Assembly: GCA_009746045.1 (NCBI GenBank)
Contig: RPFO01000065.1
Span: 2,038,984 to 2,102,983 of the forward strand
DNA from: Mesostigma viride
Taxonomy: Eukaryota > Streptophyta > Mesostigmatophyceae > Mesostigmatales > Mesostigmataceae
Length of the DNA stretch: 64,000 nt
Reading direction: 5' to 3'
The position numbers and the translations under genes are program-made. Within the stretch, counting starts at the first letter, position 1; each line of letters opens with the position of its first letter. Of this stretch, positions 1 to 25,134 are shown one piece after another. The notes beneath the pieces were generated by a model. The model worked only from the letters and a program-made list of their open reading frames with translations, was not told the origin of the DNA and searched no databases.

Positions 1-69
1 CGCCCTGTTCCACACCCTACACCCCAAACCTTGCCCTGCGACCCCCACCATCGACCCCGCCCCTGCCAG

Positions 70-13996
<13,927 letters not shown>

Positions 13997-14775
13997 TGGA
14001 AGTGAGGATGGTGCATCAAGTTCATGGCATGCATCCCTGCCTCCAACAAGCTGGATGAGAATATCTGAAGGCATCCTGAATGATTTAGAAACAAGATGCT
14101 GCCCTCCCAGGTGCCTTATGGTTGTACCTGAAGACATTCAGGTGAATTTTCATCTGGAGGACGTCAGCTATTGAGGGCTTATTGCAATCCGTGAGTGACC
14201 CACTCTGCAAGGCCCACCTGTGCCCTCACAACTTGGCGCCAGCGTAGGCGTGCTAGGCATCTGGAATGTAATGGATAGAGATTTCAACCCTGTTTGTGGC
14301 CAACCATCTCGTGAGGCTTTATGGCAGTTCTGTATTGGAAGCCGTGTTACAATGCGCAGCATGTACATCCTGTGTTGGGTTATCTAGCCCAACTTAAATT
14401 CCGGTAGGCGTATGCGTGCCTGCCCTTGGCTTCCAGGATCAAGTTAATGGGCAAACTTTACTTAAAATTAAACTAAGTTATAACATGACGAGTTCTGTTG
14501 GGAGATCATGTAGCTCGTATTCCCTTGCTGGATCGATGGAGGTGGGCGAAGCCGCGAAAACCGAGCTAAGCTAACTCTAAGCTAATCTAGAAAACCCTAA
14601 CTACGCTACTCAGCAAAGCGCCCCTTCCTTCTGGGGGGGAGGGGGCTTGCCCACAGGGGCCGGCGTGTGAGCCTGGACAATGGTCTTCCACCTCTTCTTG
14701 TTCTACATACCCTGTTCTGCATACACCTCTTCTTGTTATGCAACTTTACTTATAAATACTTACTTACTCACTTAA
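13997..14775. other. Kinesin 3' flank and repeat-derived intergenic sequence
   Basis: No gene is seen. A degenerate 'ctgttgggag' block near 14,500 resembles the 3' hairpin of the LINE-B family described below, followed by AT-rich ACTT repeats near 14,750. Confidence 0.5.
14267..14271 (+). terminator. Possible TGTAA polyadenylation signal of the kinesin gene
   Basis: TGTAA lies about 270 nt after the kinesin stop. TGTAA is the usual poly(A) signal of chlorophyte algae. A five-base match is weak evidence on its own. Confidence 0.3.
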
Positions 14776-15127
14776 TTAATTAATTAATTAATTAGGAACA
14801 TAACTCCGTTGGGAGTATATGTAGCGCATAGCCCTGAGAAGGGGCATATCGATCAAGGAGACAACCAGCGCAGGGCATATGGCTTTTAATACACTCTTGG
14901 CTACTTCCTGCAGGTGGGGGAATGTAAACTGCCATGCACCTACTCTGGGTGCACAAAGTGCACCTGCACACCACTGTATTCAGGCACCTAGGGGCACCGA
15001 CAGAGGGGGGAAGATCAGCATGGCTATACAGAAGCTAGGGCATGGCGTCTCCGCAGAGAGTAGCTCTCTGCATGGGCACAGCATAACTAAATAAATATAG
15101 CCCGGCATCATCTGGAGTGTGGCACAT
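14776..15127 (-). mobile_element. LINE-B 3' end with TAAT tail
   Basis: A (TTAA/TAAT)n tail at about 14,776-14,795 is followed by ACTCCGTTGGGAGTATATGT and some 200 bp that recur at 19.0, 39.6, 40.3 and 42.9 kb. Read on the minus strand, the element ends in the hairpin CTCCCAACGGAG, a short spacer and the tail. A block with 'gcatggctatacagaagctagggcatgg' nearby recurs at 18.9 and 40.0 kb. Confidence 0.75.
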
Positions 15128-15825
15128 CATAATTAATTAATGAATAGACACGTGACTGCGTCACGTGAGCATAAGTCCTCAGTGGGAGGGGAACATGGAA
15201 TGGATGGTGTAAGCTATCTAGGTCCTAGTTACGGGGTGTGGGCGCCGCGCGGCCCGAATCGCTATGAATGCCATACTTGGTCACACGCGGAGCCCCCACA
15301 GGCTTGGGGGTGGTCTCCTTCATCACTACTTGCCATCTATCCTTGCGCACCATCTGCCTCCATATTACAGACAAACCAGGAGGCTGCCCGGGTGTGAGCC
15401 CGTCACGTCTAGTGCAGCACATGTCCATGCCGAGTCTATCACGAGAAGTCCACGGGTGGCCGCCCTGCCGCGCGCGGCCGGGGGCACGCCAGGTGAGGAC
15501 ATAACGCCCAGGCTGGGCGGGCTTGGTGCCAGCTAGTCTATCTGATGTATCTACCTGATCTGTGCGGGCCAGGTGCCCGGCTGGGCCCAGGCGCCTGTGC
15601 CTAATAATGTGGGAAACATAGGGCAAATCAGCGTACAAATCCTCATTACAAATGTGCAAACCTAATTAAGGGGATGTTAAGGGCCTTGCGCAGCATCTTG
15701 GTGACGGCGCCGTCGAGTCGTTGCTCCAGCTCCTGCGTCAGTGGACATCCAGGTCTCGGCGCCGTAGGTCAGGATCGGCAGAATGACGACCTTGAAGAGG
15801 TCACGCTTGACGATCCGGGCACATC
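15128..15825 (-). pseudogene. LINE-A ORF2 C-terminal fragment with 3' UTR
   Basis: The minus strand encodes the C-terminal end of a LINE reverse transcriptase polyprotein (open from about 15,659 to 15,225). Landmarks are GHLARTDQVDTSDRLAG, RDRLGMDMCCTRRDG and GLSVIWRQMVRKDRWQVVMK. The first of these aligns with GHLARTNQVDTS of the intact ORF2 at 36-39 kb. Upstream, 15,660-15,820, is a degraded piece matching the 'VLPVLTYGAETW' region. The 3' UTR ends in the palindrome CACGTGACTGCGTCACGTG, a short spacer and an AATTAATTAAT tail. No RT core is left, so this is a 5'-truncated dead copy. Confidence 0.85.
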
Positions 15826-15829
15826 ATAG

Positions 15830-17450
15830 GCACACATGTACATGACTAAAAATGCTAGGGCATCAGCTGGTATAGTGCCTGTAGTAGGCGGGCATGTACA
15901 AGGCCACGGTCTAACTATTCTACACCACCGCTGCTGTATTCCCTAGGTAAGCTGGGGCGTCTGGAGTCGCTGGGGCCGCGGTGGTCGCGGGGGTCGCGTG
16001 CCAGGGCTTGTGGCCGACCTAGATGGCCCGCCCCCTTTCAGTACACCGGCTGTGGACCCTGCCTTGGTCTGCCAGAGCTGGAGGTAGGTCGGCCATAGCT
16101 CCCGTCGCCGTTGTTGCTGCGCCAGGGTCAAGTCGTCGTCCAAGGTGAAGGGAGTGTTCTCGAGCCGCTTGCGGCGTCTGAGAAACTAAATCTTGTCCCG
16201 GCGCGGGGTTCTCAAAGATGAGAAGAAGCGGGGGCGCCCCTGCCTTACCCTGCGAGCGGGGAAGGCGGTGGGCGGCCAGCTTGATCTCACCAAGGCCCAA
16301 GGAGACCCATGCGACCAAGGATTTTGCTCTCAAACGCACGTGCAAGCTTCTCGGAATTCTCACCCTCCACCATGTCGAAGTTATTGACGATGACGTTTAG
16401 GCTGCGCTTGGCGAGCTAGCTCGGCCTCCTAGCTCGCGGAGGTCAAGCGTCTGCCGCTGGAGCCGGCTGTGCTGCGACGGCGGGTGGTGGAGGTGGTGTG
16501 TTGCTTAAGCATGTCCGCCCAGGTCTGGGTGGGAGCTAGGAGCATCGCCAGCCAGGCCAGCGGGGGCTGGCTTGGCGGCAATGTCCTTCACTCGCCGGGG
16601 CGGTGATGCCTGCGGTGTTTTGCAGGCATCCCGGATGGCGATGGCGTTGTCCTGGAGGCGCTTGTCGATGTCGCGGAGCTGGGCGGTGATGTCGTCGGTG
16701 GAGGTGGTGGTGCCGGTGGGGGGTGTGGAGGCGAGGAGGGTGGAGGTGGAGGTGGAAACGGCGGGGAGCTCAGCAGCCAGCGTGCGGCCCACCGGCTGCC
16801 ACATCTGCAGCGAGGGCGGGCGTCACGTGCTGTGAGCTGGCGTCGTGGAGGTGGAGGAGCCGGAAGGTGGATTCGGTCAAGGGGCCGCGGGGTTCAGGAT
16901 GAGGTCCTCGGCAGAGCGCTTAGTGATGGTAAAGAGAGCTGCGAGCCGTGAAGGCCGGGGCGAGACCAGCCGGCCAGGTTGGTCGAATTAATAAACGATG
17001 CCAGATACGTGTTGGGAAAACCAGCCGTCAGCTCCGTTGCGGAAAAAGTTGGTTTTGGAATGGAGATGCTGGCACAGGGCCAGCAGTGAGGCGTGTGACC
17101 CGTAAAACACGTGATCCAGTGTCTTGATGGGTGGCATGTCGAAGAGGCCATGCAGGCCTGTTGACGTCGAAGGTGGAAAATAGCCTGTCGATGTCAAAAT
17201 CGCGCTCAGACCAGCCATGCAGGTTCGCCTGGGCGACTGCGCTTTGGGTCAGGCGATGCAGAGGGCGAGGAAAGCCCGGGAGGGATCTGGGCGACCACCA
17301 GACTTTACTTAGGTCTGTTGATATCCTGAACGACTCGAAAACGCGGACAAGATATAACGGCAGGCTCGAGCTAGCTACCATGGTCCGGACTCTCCCGATT
17401 TCTGGCCTGCGCTGCCGGTTGTCTCCTTGATACCTCCCATCTGCACAGCT
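15830..17450 (-). pseudogene. Degenerate LINE ORF1 copy
   Basis: Frameshifted minus-strand blocks match the ORF1 at 40.7-42.1 kb. They include the start-proximal segment about VFYGSHASLLALCQHL, the middle segment VKDIAAKPAPAGLAGDAP, and the C-terminal segment with RLPRSQGKAGAPPLLLIF followed by the QQQRRRELWPTYLQL block. The C-terminal part looks like the nucleic-acid-binding domain of L1-type ORF1 proteins. Several frameshifts and stops make it non-functional. Confidence 0.82.
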
Positions 17451-17989
17451 TTCATTCAAACTTACTAATACAGCTTCCAAATTCAAACTATATAAATGTT
17501 TAATACGTTTAAGTAAGTACTTGTGTGTCACCCGGCAGCGGCGACGGTCGATATCGCAGTCAGCGGCCTCCCGGTGTATATCTTCCAGCTCCTGGAGCTA
17601 GCTTAGTGGTGATGGCGGTGGTGGTAGAGGTTGCCTGGCTCTTGAGCAGGTCAGCCCGGCCAGGAGGCGCGAGTCGAGGGGTCATCGCTGGCCAGGCTAC
17701 CGGATATAAGCTGTATCAAGGAGACAACCAGCGCAGGCCAGAAATCATGTTTGGACATTCAGTCTCATCAGACTAACTCATGCACGCACATGTGCAAGTA
17801 ACTAATCGATCCGGCCTGTCCGGCGCATGCATGCACTCTAGCTCCACAGACTCAGTAGTCCATACTCTCGCCTGGGCTAGTCCATATGTTGCAAGCTCTC
17901 CCCCATGCAGTTGGGAAGAAGCTAGGGTGTCGCCCATCATGGTAAGAATGCCCGGCGTGACGGCTAGAGCTTGGCACTACCTCACTACG

Positions 17990-18125
17990 TGGCATGTGCC
18001 TCGGTTTGTTGTAGATCAGGCATTTTAAATAGATACAGAACCGGTAGGGTTGTTTGTCCATCCATTCCTTCATTGGGGTTAATACTCTGTGACTCCCCAA
18101 AGGGAGCACGTGTTTAATTAAATAA
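17990..18125 (+). mobile_element. LINE-C 3' end, plus orientation
   Basis: Sequence with TCCATCCATTC, GGGGTTAATACTCTGTGACT and the hairpin CTCCCCAAAGGGAG, then TTTAATTAAA. It matches the 3' end of the large LINE at 35.7 kb in the opposite orientation. 17,455-17,990 holds no gene that can be supported. Confidence 0.72.
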
Positions 18126-18126
18126 A

Positions 18127-18520
18127 ATGTTGCATGCATGTAAAGTTGCCCCGCTTCTTCTCATCTTTAAGAACCCATCGGACAAGATTTCGTTTCTCAG
18201 ACGCCGCAAGTGGCTCGAGAACACTCCCTTCACCGTGGACGACGACTTGACCCTGGCGCAGCAACAACGGCGACGGGAGCTATGGCCGACCTACCTCCAG
18301 CTCCGGCAGACCAAGGCGGGACAGCCGGTGTACTGGAAGGGGGCGGGCCATCTACGTCGGCCACAAGCCCTGGCACGCGACCCCCGCGACCACCGCGGCC
18401 CCAGCGACTCCAGATGCCCCATCTTAGGGGAATACAGCAGCAGTAGTGTAGAATAGTTAGACCGTGGCCTTGTACATGCCCGCCTACTACAGGCACTATC
18501 CCAGCTGATTAATTAATTAA
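18127..18520 (+). pseudogene. LINE ORF1 C-terminal fragment
   Basis: The plus strand encodes VAPLLLIFKNPSDKISFLRR and then the TLAQQQRRRELWPTYLQL block, about 105 residues. It matches the ORF1 C-terminus seen on the minus strand at 16.1-16.3 and 40.7-41.0 kb. It is followed by a 3' UTR shared with 15.87-15.95 kb and an ATTAATTAATTAAT tail at about 18,510. Confidence 0.8.
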
Positions 18521-19185
18521 TTAATAAGCACGTGACTGCGTCACGTGGGTGCCAATACAGAGTAAAGGAACCTTCAACCCTATATACACAGTGAGGAGGG
18601 AGGGCGCCCTAGCTTCTCTCACTGCCGCAGGTGGGCAGGCCACAGAGCGCTCTCTCCACGGCATGGTGCCGGGGCGCAACACTGTGGGTGCAATACAACC
18701 AGTGCAATACCATAGGTAGGCTGACGCATAGCTTATGCTACAAATGTGAGGTGGGCTCAAGACGTCGGCTAATTAAGGCGCAAGCTGATGGCCACAAGGT
18801 GCAAGAGCTAATTGAAGGTCCCAGCTGATGGCTAGCATTTTTAGTCATGTACATGTGTGCCTATGATGTGCCACACTCCAGATGATGCCTAGCTTAATTT
18901 CATTATGCAGTGCCCATGCAGGGAGTCACTCTCTGCTGAGACGCCATGCCCTAGCTCTTGTATAGCCATGATGATCTTCCCCCCCTATGACGGGCTCCCC
19001 TTAGTTGGGTTGAGCTCAAGACTCTGGGGGGTGCAGGTGCCCTTGGTGCACCTAGAGCAAGTGTTGTTTACATACCCACCCTTGCAGGAAGTAGCATAGA
19101 ATGTATTAAAAGCCATATTGCCCTTTCTCTGGGATATGTGCTTCATATACTCCCAACGGAGTTATGTTCCTAATTATTGTAAAGT
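18505..19185. mobile_element. Mosaic of LINE 3' ends
   Basis: A TAAT tail at 18,508-18,528 joins the palindrome CACGTGACTGCGTCACGTG. At 18.82-18.90 kb there is a block shared with 15.82-15.87 kb. At 19.02-19.18 kb a LINE-B 3' end in plus orientation ends in CTCCCAACGGAG and CTAATTATT. 19,186-19,790 has no recognisable gene and is the 3' flank of the serpin. Confidence 0.7.
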
Positions 19186-19791
19186 TGGTACCCCGTGACT
19201 CTCCCAACGGAGGCCAGCGCGTGAATGAATGCATGAATGTTGCATACATGTGCAGTACAAGGTTCACGCTTTGAATTAATTACACATAGAGGCTCACATG
19301 CTTTGGATGCATGAGAGAGTTGCCCATGAATATAGCCGTCTGCAACATTGATTGACAAGAGAAGACATTTTTCCGAATTACTTGGTACATGGTTCCATGC
19401 TACTGTCAGTCCCCACTGATGAAGCTTCCCATGCAGGGGGGGGCGGAACCATGTGTGTGTTTTTAAGAATGATAACAAAAACCTGCGAAATTTGTACAGA
19501 AATATGGGCACAATCTGGCCCATACCAAGTTGCCCTCTGAGTTATTCTGCAATACAAAAGCGATATGAAACCAGCGAAGCGCTCCAGCTGCACACAGATG
19601 CATATGAGCATATGCACACGAAAACAACCTAAACGCGAGATAACCCGACATCCTAAATAGCAAACATGTCTGTCTGGAATTGGTTGTGCCATGCTTCAGG
19701 TCATCAAGCTTCCCTAGCACAGCTCCCAACCGTCTATACAAAGAGCCCATCTATCCGCCTAGCTGTAGGCTCAAGAGTGCACCCACAGCGC

Positions 19792-22700
19792 CTACTGCGG
19801 CTGGTCGATGCGCCCAATGAACAGCAGCAAGCCCGTCTCGCGCTCGCGGATGGCAAAGATGAAGGGGCGGTTCACGATCATCTCCACCGGGGGCAGCGGC
19901 ATGGCCATGGAGCGGGTCATCATGATGCCCACCGTCTGCGACCAAGCGACACGCATGTCGTACGCGCAGGGGCAGACAGGTGGCAGACATGTGGCAGACA
20001 TGTGGCAGACGTGTGGCAGACATGTGGCAGACAGAGCAGGGGAATGACAGAGTTAGGCGGGCATTAGATTGAAGTCAGCTGGGTTGCGGTACTAGTACCG
20101 CCACCAGATTGAGGCAACGCAACTTATCTGGGATAGATCAAGTGGATGCAGACAGGAAATAAGCCAGCCGTGCTGGACAAGCACGCTCATGCCACTGGTC
20201 AGAGCGAATTGCTACACGGGAGCCTATCGCGAAACATGCAGCAGGCACGCAGACACGAGTGCCCACGACTCCCCGCCGCCGCCGCCGCCCCCCCCCCACA
20301 CCCACCCACCACCAGAATATGTGCCACCTGTACACGTACCACCGCGGCGGCTTTGGTGCCCTCCTCGTTGACCTCCACCACCGCCTTGTGCAGCACTGCC
20401 GACAGGTGCACGTCTGGGTCGTTTGACATCGAGAGGAACAGCTCCTTCTCGCCCTTGGAGCCAAACGCGGCACGGACGCCCATCGCCATGAGAGGGTCGT
20501 TGAGGCTGCGCACGCCATACTCTGCCTTGAAGCGCGGCAGCTGGAGGTTCACCTGCCGGCTCGACATGCGGCCCGTCCACTTCTGCCACACTTCACTCGC
20601 CGCTGCGCCAGCCTGCAGGCTGTTCAGGGAGGCCACCAGCTTGTCGGCGCTCAGCTCTGGTGGCGGAAGCAGGATAAGCGCCGAGTACTTCTCGTCGGGG
20701 CCGTAGCGGAGCTCGCCCACCTGCCAAGGGGGGGGGGGTAGGGTGAAGCCAAGCCAAGCGAATGCGGGGGTTGAAGGGGGAGGGGAAAGGGGGAAGGAGG
20801 CAAGAATGAGAGGGAGATTTTTCAGGTCAAAGGATGGGGAGATTCATCTTGTTATCAGACTATTGGTGGGCCTGAGAACAACTGGGTGCCGCTTTGTGGT
20901 GCAAAAAATGCAAAGCATCATCCATGCATCATGGCCCACAGATCCATTATCAACGCGACGTGGCCCAGCACGAATTTGATGGTCAAGACTGCACACGCTT
21001 ACCTGCGCGGTGATGCCGTTGGTGCTTACCTGTGCGGTGATGCCATAGCCTTCATCCACCATCACCTCCGCGTACGCCATCTTGTCAAAGCTGTGCGCCA
21101 TCATCTTGACGGGAACCGTGCTGCCGTCCGTCAGGTGGAAGGGCGCGTCGTGCGTGTGCGTCGCGTCAAACTTCTTCGTCCACTCGCCCTGAGGAAGCCG
21201 CGCACGGAATGACACAGGATGTAAGCGCGCGGTTGTCACACGGTGTAGGCGCCAGTGCAAGGATGTCAGCCATCCACACGGCAGCCATGTTTGCAGAGCG
21301 CGCAATACCAAAAAAAGCACATGAGCCACGTCCCTGGTAAGCAACTCAAACCATCCATGGCAACACATGGATGGGGAGTGTCCAGCTGATGCGGTTCCAT
21401 AAGCCAAGTACCATGGGACCAGCTCGCCCGGGTACCAGGAAACCGCGGCAGCGCGGACACTCTTTCTCTCCCTCCCCCAAGTGGTGCCTTGTGCTCACCC
21501 TCCACTAACAGGTGGCCATCGCTCACCTTGAAATAGACGGCGTTGACGATGAGCGCGACGGTGAGCGGGTCAATCGAGTCGAGCACGTTGGGGATCATCC
21601 CCTGCGTCTGCTCGTTCACCCACGCGTTCACGGGGGAGGGCTCCTGGGGCAGCGGCAGCGCCTGCGCCGCCATGACTGCCTGCATGCGCGCCACGTAGCC
21701 GGGCAAGATGGAGGACGACGACCACACGCTGTTCGCCACGATCAGCTTGACACCCTCGATGGGTGCACCCAGTAGCTCCTGCATTGTGCGGCCAACGCCC
21801 TCAAGGCCCTCCTTGCCGGCTGCCATGCGCAGCGCCCCTCCCAGCTCCTGAAGAGGGGGGGGGGGGGGGAAGGAGTAGGGTCGTGTGCAAAGGAAACAGG
21901 GCGGTGGCCGATGCGGGATGTGACAAACGTGAGAGGATGGGGTGGGGGACAGAAAGCGTTGTCCTCGTCAGGAAATGAGGAACAGAGAAACAGGCGTTAA
22001 CTCATGAGTAGAACAAAAATGGAAGATGCCATTGAAGGACTCAGGATGCTTCAGTTGATCATAGGCGGGGCGCACTCACGCACAAGGATGTGCCGGTACA
22101 CCATACAACAGCCACGATGCTTGGACCTGCCTCCACGGCTGGCAGACTAGACATCATGCATGCCACCCATGGCAGGGAAGCAGCCACGCAGCATGCGCGG
22201 ACCTAAAGGAGACAAAAACCAAGACATGGAAGGAGCGTACCTTTTCGTTGGCGGACTCGGTGGTTGCCCCCGCCGCCACCATGGTCATCGCGGCCGCGAT
22301 GGACAAGGGAGATATGAACACGTTGCCCTTGTCAGTGGCGCACAGCCGCGCAAACAGGTCCAGCCCGAACGCGTTCATGGCCTGCGCGACCTCCAGCCGG
22401 GTGGGCAGGGACAGCGCGCCCGCGCCCTCGCCCTCCACATGACCTGCCCTGGCACCCATCGCCCTTGCTCTCGCTGCTTCCACGTAGCTGTTGCCGTCGC
22501 GCGCGTGCAGAGCTTGCATGTGCGGGCGGTTCAGCTCGCGCATGCGCGCTGCTAGGTCCTGCGCAAGGTTGGGGTGGAACGCCTTGAGCCGGTCCAAGGC
22601 CTCGGTCGGGACCACTTTGTGTGGCCGCTCCAGAAAGTGGCGCAGGCTGCTGTCGCCGCCGTCGCTGGGTTCGTCCGACTGGTCCCCGCCACGTAGCTCG

Positions 22701-22876
22701 GTGAGGTGGCGGTCAACCGAGGCTGAGACGCGAGGGGGGAGGTCACTCTCCTGCCGGGGGGGCAGCCGAGGTTGAACAGACACATGGGAAAGGTGAGACG
22801 CGTTTCCTTTTGGGGGTTCTAATAGGGGAAAAAAAAAAGAACGGTTAGACACGAAGCAGGGAGGGAAAGGGCGCAT
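19792..22876 (-). CDS. Serpin (serine protease inhibitor), predicted inhibitory, P1 Arg
   Basis: Serpins trap proteases through a mobile reactive-centre loop. Minus-strand exons are about 22876-22241, 21847-21527, 21188-21030, 20720-20340 and 19935-19792, all phase 0 with GT-AG borders. Landmarks are GNVFISPLSIAAAMTMVAAG, LIVNAVYFK, GEWTKKFD, the hinge VEVNEEGTKAAAV, and the C-terminal NRPFIFAIR...LLLFIGRID. Using the strong donor GTACGT at 20334-20339, the loop from the conserved Glu-Glu-Gly runs GTKAAAVTVGIMMTRS. This puts Arg-Ser at P1-P1' with the canonical spacing and small hinge residues, as expected of an inhibitor of trypsin-like proteases. The N-terminal extension of about 140 residues before the core is unusual. 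The start is uncertain: ATG at 22876 is in frame, but a good acceptor at 22751-22752 suggests that a further 5' exon is possible. Confidence 0.93.
19978..20036 (+). repeat. 11-bp repeat (ATGTGGCAGAC), five copies
   Basis: A short tandem repeat in the last serpin intron, about 40 bp from the acceptor of the final exon (minus strand). Confidence 0.85.
20997..21032 (-). other. Duplicated 5' splice site giving an in-frame 9-residue option
   Basis: Serpin exon 3 ends GGCATCACCGCACAG before GTAAGC. The next 27 nt repeat it as GGCATCACCGCGCAG before a second, identical GTAAGC. Both donors keep phase 0. Use of the downstream donor adds nine residues, VSTNGITAQ, which duplicates GITAQ before the following VGELRYG. 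This is the shortest exon-end echo in the window. Confidence 0.85.
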
Positions 22877-22900
22877 CGGAGGGCTTTTGGAGAGCACCAA

Positions 22901-25134
22901 GGCTCATGCAGAGCCCATGATGGACGATAGCACCTGATGGACCAACACAAGAGTTCCCCCCAAAGGATCAGCCGCAAGAAATGTAAGTGCGGCAGTGAGC
23001 CCGCATGCAGGAGGTAAGAAGCCAGGTTGCCACAACACAGCCCACAATGGGTGATTTAAGCTGTAATACTGAGTTATGAAAACCCACATGCGGTTGGTTG
23101 TGACCGACGGAAGCACAGGAAGCATGTCCACGCAAGATCCATTTCGACAAATGCATGGCACAGGACGACCCAGCATGCATGCATGCATGCACGCACGTCA
23201 TCCCATCCACTCCCATGCCAAACCCATCCAATGTTGGCACACCGGAGAACAAGCAGAGCCCCACGAACGAACAAGCATAGGGTTCTACCTAACCAGGTAC
23301 TTGCTCACAGCATGCAGCATGCAACAAAGCGCGAAAAGTCATGAACACAGCTGGCTATCCAGAAGCACGTATCCTATAGCACGATCCATTGGTTCCCCTT
23401 GCAAAACCCTAGGCATGTTTTTGGCCAACGCAGTGTGAGGACCCGCCACATGCGGCGGACAGCGCGGTCTTTGCGCAATCTACGGCCCTATATTCCAGCC
23501 CACCCATAAACCGCCCCCTTATCCAACACACCCCTTGATTATCCACCCACCCATTCCTTATCAACTCGGCGCCTGAGGTTTAACATAACAATCCACAAGC
23601 CCTTGTGAATTAATGACTTTATCATATGGTCAAGTCCCGTGCATGTCAGTAAAAAGCTTTGTCTCATTAGGCAGAAAAATAGGTACACATTTATTTGGGT
23701 CCCTCAAGAGCCCCTTGACCCTCTCACTCTCGTGGGCGCTCTCATGAGAGGCAGGCACGTTGCCACCACAGGCTACCAGAGTGAGAACACACCACGCGTC
23801 ACCTCTACGAACAAGCTTACAACAGGTTCCGCAACTCCCCAACCCTACATGCCGCCTGCCTTGGTCTAGTGTTCCAACCCTACATGCCGCCTGCCTTGGT
23901 CTAGTGTTCCAACCCTACATGCCGCCTGCCTTGGTCTAGTGTTCCTTCTCGCTTGGTTCATTCGTCCTTCTCGCGGGAGCATGCCAATACGTGGCTCATC
24001 CAGTAACGGGCGGGCCAAGAATCTGAGCTAGACGGCGAAAACCTAAAGAGGCGCTGCACCTCCGCCTACAAAAGTGTGTCCGTGTGAAAATAAGCGGAGG
24101 GCAATTGCCCACCCGCGTCCCTTGACTACACTGTGTGATGCCACCCCCAAAGGGCACCAGCCATCAACACAGCCTCCTATTTGCCACCACGTTAGAGGCA
24201 GCCATTCTCCTGCCTATTCACCCACTGCCATGTCCACCATGACCAGGCCGCGCCTGTGTGTTCATCACGATGGGGCCCCGCCTGTGTGTCCCATGGGATC
24301 CACGCAGCTACCCCCCAGCCAGCCTCGCAGCAGGGGAGAATTTACTGCTTCCCCGGCACTGCCGAAGAATTGGGCACAAAAGAAATGGGCACTGCATGGC
24401 CCGTCGCCCTATCTAGCGCCCGTTGCCTGCTCCCCGAAACATGTCTCCCTGGGCATGGTGGCGGCCCAGCCGGTGACAGATGCTAGTGGCGGGTGGCACG
24501 GGCTGGACTCTGTGGTCGGCGCCGACTCACAGGTGCCAGCGACCACAATGGCGTCCTTTCATGCTGCTCCGGCCACCCACGCGGGACGCGCAAAAAGAGA
24601 TGGATCATACCATCTCTATTGTTCCCACACACAGCCATGCGCATGCCTCCACATGATGGGGTGTCCCCATGGGTTAATACATCCCACCATGCGCGGTGCC
24701 AATGTGGCGTGCCACGCGGATGCATCACCAGTAACCAACCGCGCGTCACTGGGAGAGGACGGCCAGGGGTCCGTGCAATGAGGCGTCAGAAACAGACTGT
24801 TTTGGACCGGGCACAGGCCGCTTTGGACCGGCGACAGGCCATTTTGGACTGGGATGGGGGCCGATCGCCATGTCGGGATCAACGCGCCGCCTGCGCCGGC
24901 TGCCCTCTCGTCTCTGGCCCTCCTGAGCAAGGCCAGCGCGTCCCTTGCCTTCTCTTGTCGCTTGTCTCCTGTCTCAGCCCCCCTTTTGCTGCATCTCAGC
25001 GGTAGAAGGGTCCCCGTCGAGCCACTGGCGCCGCCACGATGGCGCTGCTGCCAACGCCCCTTGGGAACACATCTGGGTGGGCACACGCGAGCACTGAAAT
25101 GCCCATACCAGCGCACGCCAGCACACACCAGCCC
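22901..25134. other. Intergenic region between serpin and ARP7
   Basis: No convincing gene. A 35-bp unit (AACCCTACATGCCGCCTGCC then TTGGTCTAGTGTTCC) occurs three times without change at 23841-23945. About 24,783-24,850 holds a 21-bp repeat built on TTTTGGACCGGGCACAGGCC. A 235-codon plus-strand ORF at 24074-24781 has no recognisable domain. Confidence 0.6.

Noticed and set aside
24074-24781. 235-codon plus-strand ORF
   Set aside because: No recognisable domain; composition like the surrounding non-coding sequence; no splice context.
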